In this document: positions 15,587-24,201 of the stretch, one piece after another | Layout: the number at the start of each line of letters is the position of its first letter | How positions within the stretch are numbered: position 1 is the stretch's first letter | Assembly (NCBI GenBank): GCA_002167745.1 | Contig: NHCB01000005.1 | Coordinates: 48,172-81,817 of the forward strand | Length of the DNA: 33,646 bases | Reading direction: 5' to 3' | DNA from: Betaproteobacteria bacterium TMED22 | GTDB taxonomy: Bacteria; Pseudomonadota; Gammaproteobacteria; Burkholderiales; Eutrophovitaceae | Made by a program: the position numbers and the translations under genes | The notes under the pieces: model-generated | What the model was told of the DNA's origin: nothing | Databases searched by the model: none | The model's input: only the letters and a program-made list of their open reading frames with translations

Positions 15587-16453
15587 ATGTTTAAGGGCTT
15601 TAAACTAAAAACCATCGAGGTCAACCATACTTCGATTCGAATAAGGATTGGAGGAGAGGGCCCCCCTATTCTCTTATTACATGGCAACCCCCAAACACAC
15701 GTCATGTGGCACGCAGTAGCGCCAGAACTCAGTAAACGATTTACAGTCATTGCTGCTGACCTGACGGGATACGGTGATAGCTATAAACCTCAGTCCACTG
15801 AAGACCACATCGCGTACAGCAAGCGTTCGATGGCGAATGATCAAGTCAATATGATGCTTGCACTTGGATTTGAGACATTCAGCGTTGCTGGACATGACCG
15901 AGGTGGTCGAGTCGCGTACCGGATGGCACTTGATCACCCAACTGTCGTCGAAAAACTGGCGGTTCTGGACATTATTCCCACATTAGAATCATTCCAACGC
16001 TGTGATACAAAATTTAGCTTAGGGTATTATCACTGGTTTTTCTTGGCTCAACCCAGTCCATTCCCCGAAACTTTGATTAGTCAGAACCCAGAGAAATTTT
16101 GGCGCTGGCACACAAATCGCGTCTCGCGAGATTTCTTCACTCAAACTGCGGTAGAGGATTACCTTAGATGCTTTAGGAATCCTGAAACGGTCCGAGCTAT
16201 TTGCGAAGATTATCGAGCAGCCATATCAATTGATTGCGAACATGACCTTATTGATCAACAAAATAATCATAAAATTACCTGTCCAGTTCTAGCGTTATGG
16301 GGTAAGCAAGCGAAACTAGAGCAGTGGTACGATACAATTGAAGTTTGGCGATCATGGGCTACCAAGGTTGAAGGATTCGGAATTGATTGCGGACATTACT
16401 TAGCCGAGGAAGAGCCAGAACAAACCACTCAGGCGCTAAGTGATTTCTTTTAG
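15587..16453 (+). CDS. Alpha/beta hydrolase, haloacetate (fluoroacetate) dehalogenase-like
   Basis: This 288-residue alpha/beta hydrolase has the full active-site set of fluoroacetate dehalogenases. Counting from the ATG at 15587 (GGGAGAA eight bases upstream; GTG at 15581 is an alternative), the nucleophile Asp104, carboxylate-binding Arg105 and Arg108 lie in GHDRGGR. Asp128 in VLDIIPT is the acid. His149-Trp150 in YYHWFF and Tyr209 in EDYRAA form the halide and substrate pocket, and His270 in DCGHYL is the base. The oxyanion segment is LLHGNPQTH. Spacings match Burkholderia FAc-DEX and Rhodopseudomonas RPA1163 almost residue for residue. Relatives hydrolyse fluoro- or chloroacetate to glycolate, though natural substrates of many members are unknown. 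It is followed 26 bases later by a second hydrolase of the same fold. Confidence 0.9.
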   Translation: MFKGFKLKTIEVNHTSIRIRIGGEGPPILLLHGNPQTHVMWHAVAPELSKRFTVIAADLTGYGDSYKPQSTEDHIAYSKRSMANDQVNMMLALGFETFSVAGHDRGGRVAYRMALDHPTVVEKLAVLDIIPTLESFQRCDTKFSLGYYHWFFLAQPSPFPETLISQNPEKFWRWHTNRVSRDFFTQTAVEDYLRCFRNPETVRAICEDYRAAISIDCEHDLIDQQNNHKITCPVLALWGKQAKLEQWYDTIEVWRSWATKVEGFGIDCGHYLAEEEPEQTTQALSDFF

Positions 16454-16479
16454 AATAAAAATTACTTTGGATCAAAGCA

Positions 16480-17346
16480 ATGATTGATGTAACTCATCAC
16501 CACTTCGAGACCAGAGATGTTCGGTTACACTACGTAACAGCAGGCTCGGGCTATCCCATAGTATTACTGCATGGTTGGCCTCAAAGTTGGTATTCCTGGC
16601 ATAAATTAATACCGACACTGGCAAAAAAATACTCCATCATTGCGCCCGACCTAAGAGGACTTGGTGATTCTTCGAGACCATCATCAGGGTACGAAAAGGC
16701 AAATATTGCCGAAGATATTAGACTTTTAGTTCAGGAGCACCTCGGGATTGATCAATATTATTTAATAGCTCATGACTGGGGCGGTCCAGTAGCGTTCGTG
16801 CTCGCATCGGAGAACGCCCAGTGCGTTAAGAAGCTAGTAATGCTAGACACAGCCGTTCCGGGCGATGGAAGCGGAACTTTCTCTCAAAACGGTAGACGCT
16901 GGCACCACGCCTTTCATCAAACAAAAGGGCTTCCAGAGGCTTTAGTCTCAGGAAGAGAAGAAATTTATTTTGGGTGGTTTTACGATAATTATGGTTATCA
17001 AAAAAATGCAATCAGCCAAGAGGATCAAATTGAGTACCTGAGGACTTATAAAAAGCCTGACACACTTCGATCCGGCTTTGCCTATTACCGTGCTCTTGAT
17101 GAGGACGTCCGCTATAACGAAGAGCTACTTCGACTAAATGGAAAACTTACTATGCCGGTTTTAGCCTTCGGTGGCGGGAGCACTTTTGGTCGGGGAATAG
17201 AAACTTTTGAATCACTTACGCGTGTTAGCAAAAACGTCAGTGGTGGTGTCATCCAGGACTGTGGTCATTGGATACAAGAAGAAAAACCTACAGAGGTTCT
17301 AGACTACATTATGCCCTTTTTTGAATCAGAGTCATTAACCATTTGA
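16480..17346 (+). CDS. Alpha/beta hydrolase, epoxide hydrolase-like
   Basis: This 288-residue alpha/beta hydrolase has oxyanion motif LLHGWPQSW (29-37), nucleophile Asp99 in AHDWGGPVA and base His263 in DCGHW. An Asp nucleophile followed by Trp-Gly-Gly is typical of epoxide hydrolases and haloalkane dehalogenases, not esterases. The Arg residues that bind carboxylate in the neighbouring dehalogenase-like protein are absent here. A tyrosine-rich lid with GWFYDNYGY and AYYRAL is compatible with epoxide opening. It is the last gene of the rightward operon and ends five bases before the stop of the convergent SDR gene. Epoxide hydrolase is the best guess; a dehalogenase or C-C hydrolase role is possible. 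Confidence 0.9.
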   Translation: MIDVTHHHFETRDVRLHYVTAGSGYPIVLLHGWPQSWYSWHKLIPTLAKKYSIIAPDLRGLGDSSRPSSGYEKANIAEDIRLLVQEHLGIDQYYLIAHDWGGPVAFVLASENAQCVKKLVMLDTAVPGDGSGTFSQNGRRWHHAFHQTKGLPEALVSGREEIYFGWFYDNYGYQKNAISQEDQIEYLRTYKKPDTLRSGFAYYRALDEDVRYNEELLRLNGKLTMPVLAFGGGSTFGRGIETFESLTRVSKNVSGGVIQDCGHWIQEEKPTEVLDYIMPFFESESLTI

Positions 17347-17351
17347 AGAAA

Positions 17352-18131
17352 TCACTGTGCGGTCCAACCTCCATCTACGATCAGGTGGGTACCAGTAACC
17401 ATTGAGGCTGCAGGCGATGCAAGATAGACCGCTGCAGCTGCAACATCCTCTAATTTCGCCAGACGTCCCATGGGAATCCTCGACGTGACGAACTCTTTTT
17501 TCTCAGGAGTGTCAACGATACGCTTGACCATAGGTGTCTCAGAAAATGTAGGCCCAATGCTATTGATACGGATATTTTGTTCGGCCAACTCCACCGCCAT
17601 CGCTTTAGTAAGCCCCTCTATCGCGTGTTTAGTCATGCAATAAACCGTTCTGTTAGGTGAGCCTACATGTCCCATCTGAGAGGACATATTAACGACACAC
17701 GCACCTTTTTCATGTATGTCTTCAGACCTCAACATCACTTGGACTGCTGATTGCGCAGCCACAAAACAAGCCCGAACATTTAAATCCAGCATTCTGTCCA
17801 GATGGTGGTCGCTGACCTCAAGAAAAGGTTCTGGAAAATTTGTACCCGCGTTATTAACCAGGATATCCAAACGCGTTAAACCGCCTATCGCACTTCGCAA
17901 TTTTTGATCGTCTGTCACGTCACACACGATGACGGAGGCGTCACCGCCATCTTGACGAATAGAATCTGCAGTTTCTTGGAGGTGACTTTCGGTCCGTCCT
18001 AATAAGATAACGGACGCACCAGCCTTAGCATAAGCCTTGGAAATCGACGCTCCTAAACCTTGACCCGCCCCTGTCACCAACGCAACACGCCCATCGAGGC
18101 GGAAAGAAGTCATTGAAAACTGGTCCACCAA
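17352..18131 (-). CDS. SDR family oxidoreductase
   Basis: This is a classical SDR of about 254-259 residues. TGAGQGLG is the cofactor loop, Arg in LLGRTESH suggests NADP, NNAG is present, and the Ser, Tyr and Lys triad is visible in NMSSQMGHVG and VYCMTK. DLNVRACF keeps the tetrad Asn. It is closest in style to gluconate 5-dehydrogenase and 3-oxoacyl reductase-like SDRs. The start is uncertain: TTG at 18131, GTG at 18128 or ATG at 18113 are in frame, and GGTGG ten bases before the ATG makes 18113 reasonable. It follows the sodium:solute symporter gene, with a strong hairpin between, and probably acts on the imported compound or its first product. Confidence 0.92.
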   Translation of the reverse strand: MVDQFSMTSFRLDGRVALVTGAGQGLGASISKAYAKAGASVILLGRTESHLQETADSIRQDGGDASVIVCDVTDDQKLRSAIGGLTRLDILVNNAGTNFPEPFLEVSDHHLDRMLDLNVRACFVAAQSAVQVMLRSEDIHEKGACVVNMSSQMGHVGSPNRTVYCMTKHAIEGLTKAMAVELAEQNIRINSIGPTFSETPMVKRIVDTPEKKEFVTSRIPMGRLAKLEDVAAAAVYLASPAASMVTGTHLIVDGGWTAQ

Positions 18132-18151
18132 CTCTACCTACCTATTTCCTT

Positions 18152-18190
18152 CCTCACGAAGTACTTAAGCTACTCGCTTACTTCGTGGGG
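18152..18190 (-). other. Intercistronic stem-loop between the symporter and SDR genes
   Basis: On the minus strand CACGAAGTAAGC, a 5-base loop, and GCTTAAGTACTTCGTG pair as a 12-base-pair stem with one 4-base bulge. It covers the symporter stop codon and ends beside the purine-rich ribosome site region of the SDR gene. There is no T-run after it, so it is not a normal terminator. It looks like an mRNA-stabilising or processing hairpin, or an attenuating structure, that sets a different level for the two genes. Confidence 0.6.
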
Positions 18191-19725
18191 TTAGCAGGCA
18201 CAGACTCACCGAACATATCGTCAACATGCGCCTGCGGCAGCTTTTTGGTAAAGAGGCTGACTACGATCATTGTTACCGCTGCAGCGATAATACATGTACC
18301 CGCGATCGCAAACGGATTTTTAAAAGGTACGTCTTTCAGCACGAAGCAGTAAATGATACCCACCCCAAAGCTAATAACGCCTACGAGGAAAGAAGCGATC
18401 GCGCCAGTTTTTGTCGCTCCCTTCCATAAAGAGCCGACTAATAGTGGTCCAGTAGCACCGGCTAAAATACCGCCAACTCCAATCCAAAGCAGTACCACTA
18501 AGAACTGAGGTGGATTCCAAGCTAACCAACAAGCAACCACGCCCACGACTACAATTGCAACACGGGAAATATTAAGAGCAATCTGCTCAACCTGCTCTTT
18601 GGACTTATTTTTATGTATCACAGGGGCAAACGTTTTTTTATACAAATCATTACTGAAAATCACGGCTATCGAGATGAATAGCCCATCAGAGGTAGACATT
18701 ATTGCCGACAACACACCAACACCTAACAACCCAGCAAGAAATGGTGGGAAGAGCTGCGTGAACAAAACAGGAATCGCTTGATCCGGTCTGATGACATCAC
18801 CAAAATCGGCACCAAATAACGCCCGGGCATGCAAGCCGCCTAAAACAGTGAAACCCAAAATTGAGCCCACCGGAATAGCGATTAATAAAAAAGTTCTTAT
18901 TTGTTTGGGATCCTTTAACGCAAATGCCAGTTTGCCAATATGAGGATTCATTGCAAATGGAATGTGTGCGATGAAAATCAGAGAAATTAACCAGAAACTG
19001 CCAAAGACAACATCTCCTTCCTTAAAGTAATTATCCCAACCCAAACTTGGATCTTGTTTCACAAGCGCATCATTAATTAAAGACGGACCAGTTCCTTCAA
19101 AACCGACGCCCAAGAAGAAGATCACTCCGATAATGAGTCCGATCAAAACCATCATCACACCCTGAATCCCGTCAGTCATAATGTCGGCGTGAGAACCACC
19201 CATCGTAATGTACAGCGCAATAACAGCGACACTCGCCAAAATTCCATGCTGGTAATTCAAACCGAGCAGTACCTCAAAAATGGTCGCAGCCGCTACGATT
19301 TGAGCGGCAATGTAGTAAACAAGCAGCATTGAGACCAGTGCAAATGCGATTCTCAGGAAATTACTGTTGTAACGCTGCCCCATGAATTCAGGTAAGGAAT
19401 TTGAGCGAAATTTATCTCCGGCTCGCTTAATTAATTTAATCGCTAAAATCATTCCAACGTATATGGCAATTGGATACGTCGCTGGATACCAAAGGGTCGC
19501 GAATCCCTTCGAATAGGCCATGCCGGGCAAACTCATAAAAGTCGCACCACTGGCAATTGTTGCCGCAAAAGCAAACGCCAAAGTAACAGGGCCGTAAGAC
19601 CCACGAGCAACTGCGAAGTCCTCATCGTTACTCGTCTTTCGCATACCCCAAATTCCAATTCCGATGAATAGTGCCAAAAACACAACTACCCACGCCCATC
19701 CCCAGAGTCCGATATATGTATCCAT
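18178..19725 (-). CDS. Sodium:solute symporter (SSF family)
   Basis: This 515-residue, strongly hydrophobic protein has about 13 predicted membrane helices and sits in the inner membrane. SSF hallmarks include the early FAATIASGATFMSLPG segment (TM2) and the GVLSAIMSTSDGLFISIAVI region (TM8), which carries the Ser/Thr residues used for sodium in the family. The family imports organic acids, pantothenate, proline, sugars and more, so the substrate is open. A small one-helix protein gene lies directly upstream and an SDR gene directly downstream. Its position beside the catabolic island suggests it brings in the substrate of that pathway. Confidence 0.94.
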   Translation of the reverse strand: MDTYIGLWGWAWVVVFLALFIGIGIWGMRKTSNDEDFAVARGSYGPVTLAFAFAATIASGATFMSLPGMAYSKGFATLWYPATYPIAIYVGMILAIKLIKRAGDKFRSNSLPEFMGQRYNSNFLRIAFALVSMLLVYYIAAQIVAAATIFEVLLGLNYQHGILASVAVIALYITMGGSHADIMTDGIQGVMMVLIGLIIGVIFFLGVGFEGTGPSLINDALVKQDPSLGWDNYFKEGDVVFGSFWLISLIFIAHIPFAMNPHIGKLAFALKDPKQIRTFLLIAIPVGSILGFTVLGGLHARALFGADFGDVIRPDQAIPVLFTQLFPPFLAGLLGVGVLSAIMSTSDGLFISIAVIFSNDLYKKTFAPVIHKNKSKEQVEQIALNISRVAIVVVGVVACWLAWNPPQFLVVLLWIGVGGILAGATGPLLVGSLWKGATKTGAIASFLVGVISFGVGIIYCFVLKDVPFKNPFAIAGTCIIAAAVTMIVVSLFTKKLPQAHVDDMFGESVPANPTK

Positions 19726-19783
19726 GATTATTTGCTCTTTTTGAATTTATTTAAAATGACTGCATATTGTTTCGATATATGCT

Positions 19784-19879
19784 TTATTCCCAATCGGACT
19801 CAGATACTTTTGCGATCCAGGTCATCCCGATTACCCAGTAAGCTACAACGACGATGCAAACGAGTGTCAAAACGTTCAT
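19784..19879 (-). CDS. 31-residue single-helix membrane peptide upstream of the SSF symporter
   Basis: This short gene begins at ATG 19879, eight bases after GGGGG, an excellent ribosome site, and ends with TAA at 19784. The peptide has a helix MNVLTLVCIVVVAYWVIGMT followed by a charged tail WIAKVSESDWE. One membrane helix with a short acidic C-terminal tail directly before a sodium symporter gene matches small transporter-accessory subunits such as MetS for the MetP transporter or small proteins next to SSF symporters. It probably binds or stabilises the symporter encoded 58 bases downstream. A second in-frame ATG at 19885 sits too close to the ribosome site. Confidence 0.72.
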   Translation of the reverse strand: MNVLTLVCIVVVAYWVIGMTWIAKVSESDWE

Positions 19880-20062
19880 GTACATATCCCCCTACTAAAT
19901 TTTTGTACTTTTAATTAGTTTCCAGAATGCTAACACTAAAGAGAAAAAGGCAGTAAACTTTTAAATAATATTAGGTTTTGCGGAGCACAAATACGCACTT
20001 GAAAACCAGGCTTATGCAATTCGTCTTAGCTTAAACGCAAATCGGATCACAACTTTTATCTC

Positions 20063-21100
20063 ATGCCATCAGTCAAAAGCACTTCAATAAAGTATCTATT
20101 AATGTTGTTATCACTACTTTTTGGAATTGGGCCAGGCAAGGCCGCGTACGCGGATACAGTGAAAGCTTCAATTATTGAACTTAGTGAAATTGCGATCTAT
20201 CCAAGCAGGAGCGCATTCGCATCGGTCATTACATTAAACAACAGCAAGCTTTCCGCGGAAGTTCCGGCGAAGATCAAGTCAATTACAGCAGAGGTAGGTC
20301 AAGTGGTCAACAAGGGGGACATCTTGATTCAACTTGACTCAACTGACTACAATCTTGCGCTGCAACAAGCCAGTGCTAATTTAATCGCTGCACAATCAAA
20401 TCTTGAGCTGAGTAAAAAACAGTTAGAGCGCGCTGAAAAATTGGTGTCCGATGGATTTATATCGTCCGAGCGACTTAATCTAAGAGAAACCGAATTTACT
20501 AATGCAAAATCTGATGCCGCTTTGCGCCGGGCGCAATATAACGTTGCGAAACGAAATGTCGCTAAATGCTCAATTAAGGCGCCTTTTAAATCAGTTATCC
20601 GAGAACGTATCGGACAAGTTGGCGAGATTACAACGCCTGGCTCCCCTCTTCTCCATTTAAGTGATCTGAGTACAGTCGAGATTGACGCTAAAATCCAGCC
20701 TCGAGATATTGAATCACTCACCCTAAGCTCAGTGATTATATTTACAAGCAGCGGGATAGACTTCCCAGTCACCATCAAAAGAATCGTACCCGTAGTCAAC
20801 GAGGAAAATCGCAATCAAACAGTCCGCTTAAAATTTATAAAAAGTCAACCGTCAATAGGTTCGGCCGGTACCATCACGTGGACTACAGATCAGCCTCATG
20901 CACCGACTGATTTAATAGTCCAAAGAAACGATCAACTCGGCGTTTTCATATTTGAACAAGAAAAGGCAAAATTCTTTGTACTATCTAATGCGCTGGAAGG
21001 CAGCCCGGCAGCAATTAATCTCCCAGCCGATACCTTAGTCATATATCAAGGTCAACATAGACTGCAAGACGGTGAATTTGTGTCTACTGCTAGTGATTAG
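20063..21100 (+). CDS. RND efflux periplasmic adaptor subunit (membrane fusion protein)
   Basis: This 345-residue periplasmic adaptor has an N-terminal hydrophobic signal region (about 9-30) ending near AAYAD, with no lipobox Cys. A lipoyl-like half follows (VPAKIKSITAEVGQVVNKGD), then an alpha-helical hairpin rich in Ala, Gln and Glu (about 95-170). The second lipoyl half is near KCSIKAPFKSVI with GQVGEITTPGSPLL, and a beta-barrel domain follows. It would join the inner-membrane pump encoded 26 bases downstream to a TolC-type outer-membrane channel, whose gene is not in the window. There is no clear ribosome site at the ATG. Confidence 0.93.
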   Translation: MPSVKSTSIKYLLMLLSLLFGIGPGKAAYADTVKASIIELSEIAIYPSRSAFASVITLNNSKLSAEVPAKIKSITAEVGQVVNKGDILIQLDSTDYNLALQQASANLIAAQSNLELSKKQLERAEKLVSDGFISSERLNLRETEFTNAKSDAALRRAQYNVAKRNVAKCSIKAPFKSVIRERIGQVGEITTPGSPLLHLSDLSTVEIDAKIQPRDIESLTLSSVIIFTSSGIDFPVTIKRIVPVVNEENRNQTVRLKFIKSQPSIGSAGTITWTTDQPHAPTDLIVQRNDQLGVFIFEQEKAKFFVLSNALEGSPAAINLPADTLVIYQGQHRLQDGEFVSTASD

Positions 21101-21126
21101 TAACAGAAAAAGAGACCTCGATACTC

Positions 21127-24100
21127 ATGTCGCTACTTAAGCAATTCTTATCTAATCATGTAATCGCAAATCTAACTTTTGCGATAGTCATTTTCATGGG
21201 TGTTGGTGGCTACCTCACGATGCCACGAGAACAAGACCCAGAAATTAATTTTAATTGGATAAACGTCACTACTGTTTTAAGAGGTGCCTCAACAGAAGAC
21301 ATTGAAAAATTAGTCACTAAACCACTGGAAGATGCAATTCGACAAGTTTCTGATATTCGTTATGTGTCCTCGCGAAGCCAAGAGGGCATCTCAACCCTCC
21401 TAATTAGATTTGAGGATCTTTCGAGCGCCAATTTTGACAAACGTATTAACGACTTGCGTCGGGAAATACAGAACAAAGCAAACCAAGAATTACCAGCCGA
21501 GGTCAACGAACCCTTCATTATGGAAGTCACTACGTCCAACGGATTTCCATCTGCAATGGTGCTGGTGTTAGGCCAAGATGATGATGAGCTATTGCGCAAC
21601 TCTGCAAGGCAAGTACGAGATGATTTAGAACGATTACAGGGCGTAGATGACGTCTTCGCAGTAGGATTACATGATCCAGAACTACTTATTGAATTTAACC
21701 CTGACAAGCTAGAAGCCTACCAAGTATCCCCAACTCATGTTGCAGACTCAGTGGCATCATGGTTCCGCGATGTATCCGCTGGAGGCATTACCGTTGGCTC
21801 CCAAGATTGGTCCGTTCGATTAGTAGGCAAAGATAAAAACCCCGCGAACCTGAATTCAATACCGGTCAAGTTAATTCAAAACGCGGACTATGTGCCTTTA
21901 TCAGCCGTCGCGGATGTCTCAAACTCAAGAGAAAAAGCGATTCAGCTCGCGGCTCAAGACGGACAGCATGGAGTGCTCCTATCGATCACAAAAAAAAGCT
22001 ATACAAATACGATAGAGCTAGTTGATCGAATAAGTGCATATTTAGCAGAGAAAAATACGATACTGACAACAAATGGGATCGCGATCAGCTTAGTCGATGA
22101 TCAAACCATTCCCACCAAAGAAGCAATCAATGTCATGCAAATTAACGCTGGCTTAGGTTTATTGTTAGTTCTATTAACAACTTGGGCTTTTTTAGGTGGT
22201 CGCATGGCTATATTGCTGAGCCTTGGAATCCCATTTTCCATCGCGGGCGCCTTCGCCATCGTCTATGCCATTGGTTGGACGCTCAACGTTTCAATTCTAC
22301 TGGGAGTCGTAATCGCGTTAGGAATGTTAGTCGATGACACAGTCGTTGTTGTCGAGGCCATTTACTACAGAATTTCCAGAGGAATCGATACTGCAACCGC
22401 CTGTATCGAAGGACTTCGAGAGGTCTTTGCCCCTGTCTTGACCTCGGTACTTACTACGGTCGCCGCGTTTTTACCACTCATGTTATTGCCTGGAATCGTT
22501 GGAAAATTCATGCTTGTCGTACCCGCTATGGTAACGCTTGCATTGGCATTTAGCCTCTTTGAGGCATTTTGGATGTTACCTGCACACATTATGGGACTTA
22601 AGCTTAACTTCAACAATAAATCTCGTGTGCAACTAATCAGAGAAACTAAAACCCGTTTGATACGACATAAATATAGTAAGGCACTTGTATTTGTTCTAAG
22701 ACGCCCTAAGTCGTTTTTGTCAGTTGCTGTCCTGAGTTTTTTTATCGCGATATCCTCAGTTGGCGCTGGATTAGTAAATATTCAATTTTTTGCATTTGAT
22801 CCGATAAGACTTTTTTATGTCAACGTTGATATGCCCTCTGGCACCCCACTGCAAGAAACAATGAAGTGGACTCAAAGAATCGAAGGACAAGTCAGAAATT
22901 ACATTTCGCCGGAGGAAGAGCGAGCAATTACATCGGTCGCGGGTATCAAATATACCGATCAAGCTGCATTATTTGAAAGTCGATTTGGACAAGTAATCGT
23001 GAGCCTTGAACCCCAGGAAGGTATTCTTAGAGACGTAGATACCGTCATCGATGATATGCGAATTAATATCGGCGGCAATAACGGGCCCGCAAATGTAACA
23101 TTTACCCGAATCTCAGGTGGGCCCCCTATCACTAAACCCATTAGCGTCAAAATTAGAGGTGACAATTTCGACGAATTAAGATCCGTTACAACGCATCTGG
23201 GGCAATTTCTAGGGGCACTCGACTCAGTTTCGGATGTCAGCAATGACGATAGTCCGGGCCGACATGAACTAAATTTAAGATTGAATTACGAATCAATCAA
23301 CAGACTCGGGATCGATCCATTATTAGTCACTCGATCAATCCGCTTATTCCTTGATGGGGAAGTCGTAACATTCCTCCAGTCAGGGGGCGAAAAAATAGAT
23401 GTTCGGGTCAAATCACGCCTGACCAATTTAGAGGATATCGATGAATTATTGTCTCAGTTCATCACAACAACAACTGGAGAAAAAATTGCTTTAAGACAAT
23501 TGGTCCACTTTGATACCGGCAGATCTCGCGAGAGTATCCGACACTATAACTTTCGACGGACCATTACCCTTGAGGCAGATATCGACCGAGAGATCATTAA
23601 TGAGGTGCAAGTCAATGACTTAATTAAAAAGGAGTGGGAAAGAATCAAATTCGACCATCCTAACGTTTCGCTAGATTTCTCAGGAGCACTCGACGATATC
23701 CAAGAAAGTCTCGATGCGATGCTATTACTTTTCTTGCTTGGAATTAGCCTAATTTATCTGCTGATCGGAACGCAATTTAAAAGTTACTTTCAGCCACTAA
23801 TGATTCTAGCCACGGTCCCCTTAGCTTTTATTGGGGTCGTAATTGGTTTAATCATCACGCAAAATCCGCTTAGCCTATATACGATGTACGGCATTGTCGC
23901 GCTTACTGGTATTTCGGTAAATAGCGCGATTGTATTAATTGATGCTGCTAACTCGAGAAAAAAAGGTGGGATGAACAGTGTGCATGCGATTGTCTTCGCA
24001 GCACGGCGCCGAGTTGTTCCTATTTTAATTACCTCCTTTACAACAATCGCGGGGCTACTATCGTTAGCATTAGGTCTGGGCGGAAATTCGCTACTATGGG

Positions 24101-24201
24101 GACCAGTTGCCTCAGCAATCATGTGGGGATTAGCAGTCTCCACCATGATGACGCTTTTTGTAATTCCACTACTTTATAAAACGTTCTCTCGTCAGATTTA
24201 A
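21127..24201 (+). CDS. RND family efflux transporter permease
   Basis: This 1024-residue inner-membrane pump has the HAE-RND layout: TM1 near the N-terminus (FAIVIFMGVGG), a large periplasmic loop, TM2-6 at about 335-500, TM7 near 550, a second periplasmic loop, and TM8-12 at about 855-1020. The proton-relay Asp403-Asp404 pair lies in GMLVDDTVVVVE, matching Asp407/408 of AcrB. The repeat-two partner GISVNSAIVLID is present. It forms a drug/solute-proton antiporter with the adaptor just upstream. The Ser-Arg-rich first porter segment and MPREQDPEI fit the broad MdtB/AcrB-like group, but no substrate can be given. Its stop overlaps by four bases the stop of the convergent LOG gene. Confidence 0.95.
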   Translation: MSLLKQFLSNHVIANLTFAIVIFMGVGGYLTMPREQDPEINFNWINVTTVLRGASTEDIEKLVTKPLEDAIRQVSDIRYVSSRSQEGISTLLIRFEDLSSANFDKRINDLRREIQNKANQELPAEVNEPFIMEVTTSNGFPSAMVLVLGQDDDELLRNSARQVRDDLERLQGVDDVFAVGLHDPELLIEFNPDKLEAYQVSPTHVADSVASWFRDVSAGGITVGSQDWSVRLVGKDKNPANLNSIPVKLIQNADYVPLSAVADVSNSREKAIQLAAQDGQHGVLLSITKKSYTNTIELVDRISAYLAEKNTILTTNGIAISLVDDQTIPTKEAINVMQINAGLGLLLVLLTTWAFLGGRMAILLSLGIPFSIAGAFAIVYAIGWTLNVSILLGVVIALGMLVDDTVVVVEAIYYRISRGIDTATACIEGLREVFAPVLTSVLTTVAAFLPLMLLPGIVGKFMLVVPAMVTLALAFSLFEAFWMLPAHIMGLKLNFNNKSRVQLIRETKTRLIRHKYSKALVFVLRRPKSFLSVAVLSFFIAISSVGAGLVNIQFFAFDPIRLFYVNVDMPSGTPLQETMKWTQRIEGQVRNYISPEEERAITSVAGIKYTDQAALFESRFGQVIVSLEPQEGILRDVDTVIDDMRINIGGNNGPANVTFTRISGGPPITKPISVKIRGDNFDELRSVTTHLGQFLGALDSVSDVSNDDSPGRHELNLRLNYESINRLGIDPLLVTRSIRLFLDGEVVTFLQSGGEKIDVRVKSRLTNLEDIDELLSQFITTTTGEKIALRQLVHFDTGRSRESIRHYNFRRTITLEADIDREIINEVQVNDLIKKEWERIKFDHPNVSLDFSGALDDIQESLDAMLLLFLLGISLIYLLIGTQFKSYFQPLMILATVPLAFIGVVIGLIITQNPLSLYTMYGIVALTGISVNSAIVLIDAANSRKKGGMNSVHAIVFAARRRVVPILITSFTTIAGLLSLALGLGGNSLLWGPVASAIMWGLAVSTMMTLFVIPLLYKTFSRQI

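Noticed and set aside
15587-16453. Naming the first alpha/beta hydrolase a confirmed fluoroacetate dehalogenase
   Set aside because: All active-site residues match, but activity on fluoroacetate cannot be deduced from sequence, so only a family-level call is given.
18152-18190. Reading the symporter/SDR hairpin as a rho-independent terminator
   Set aside because: No T-run follows on the minus strand, and a purine-rich ribosome site region follows instead; an mRNA-stability or processing element fits better.
20347-20814. 155-codon open frame antisense to the RND adaptor
   Set aside because: Opposes a well-conserved coding region, has no family features and no start signals.
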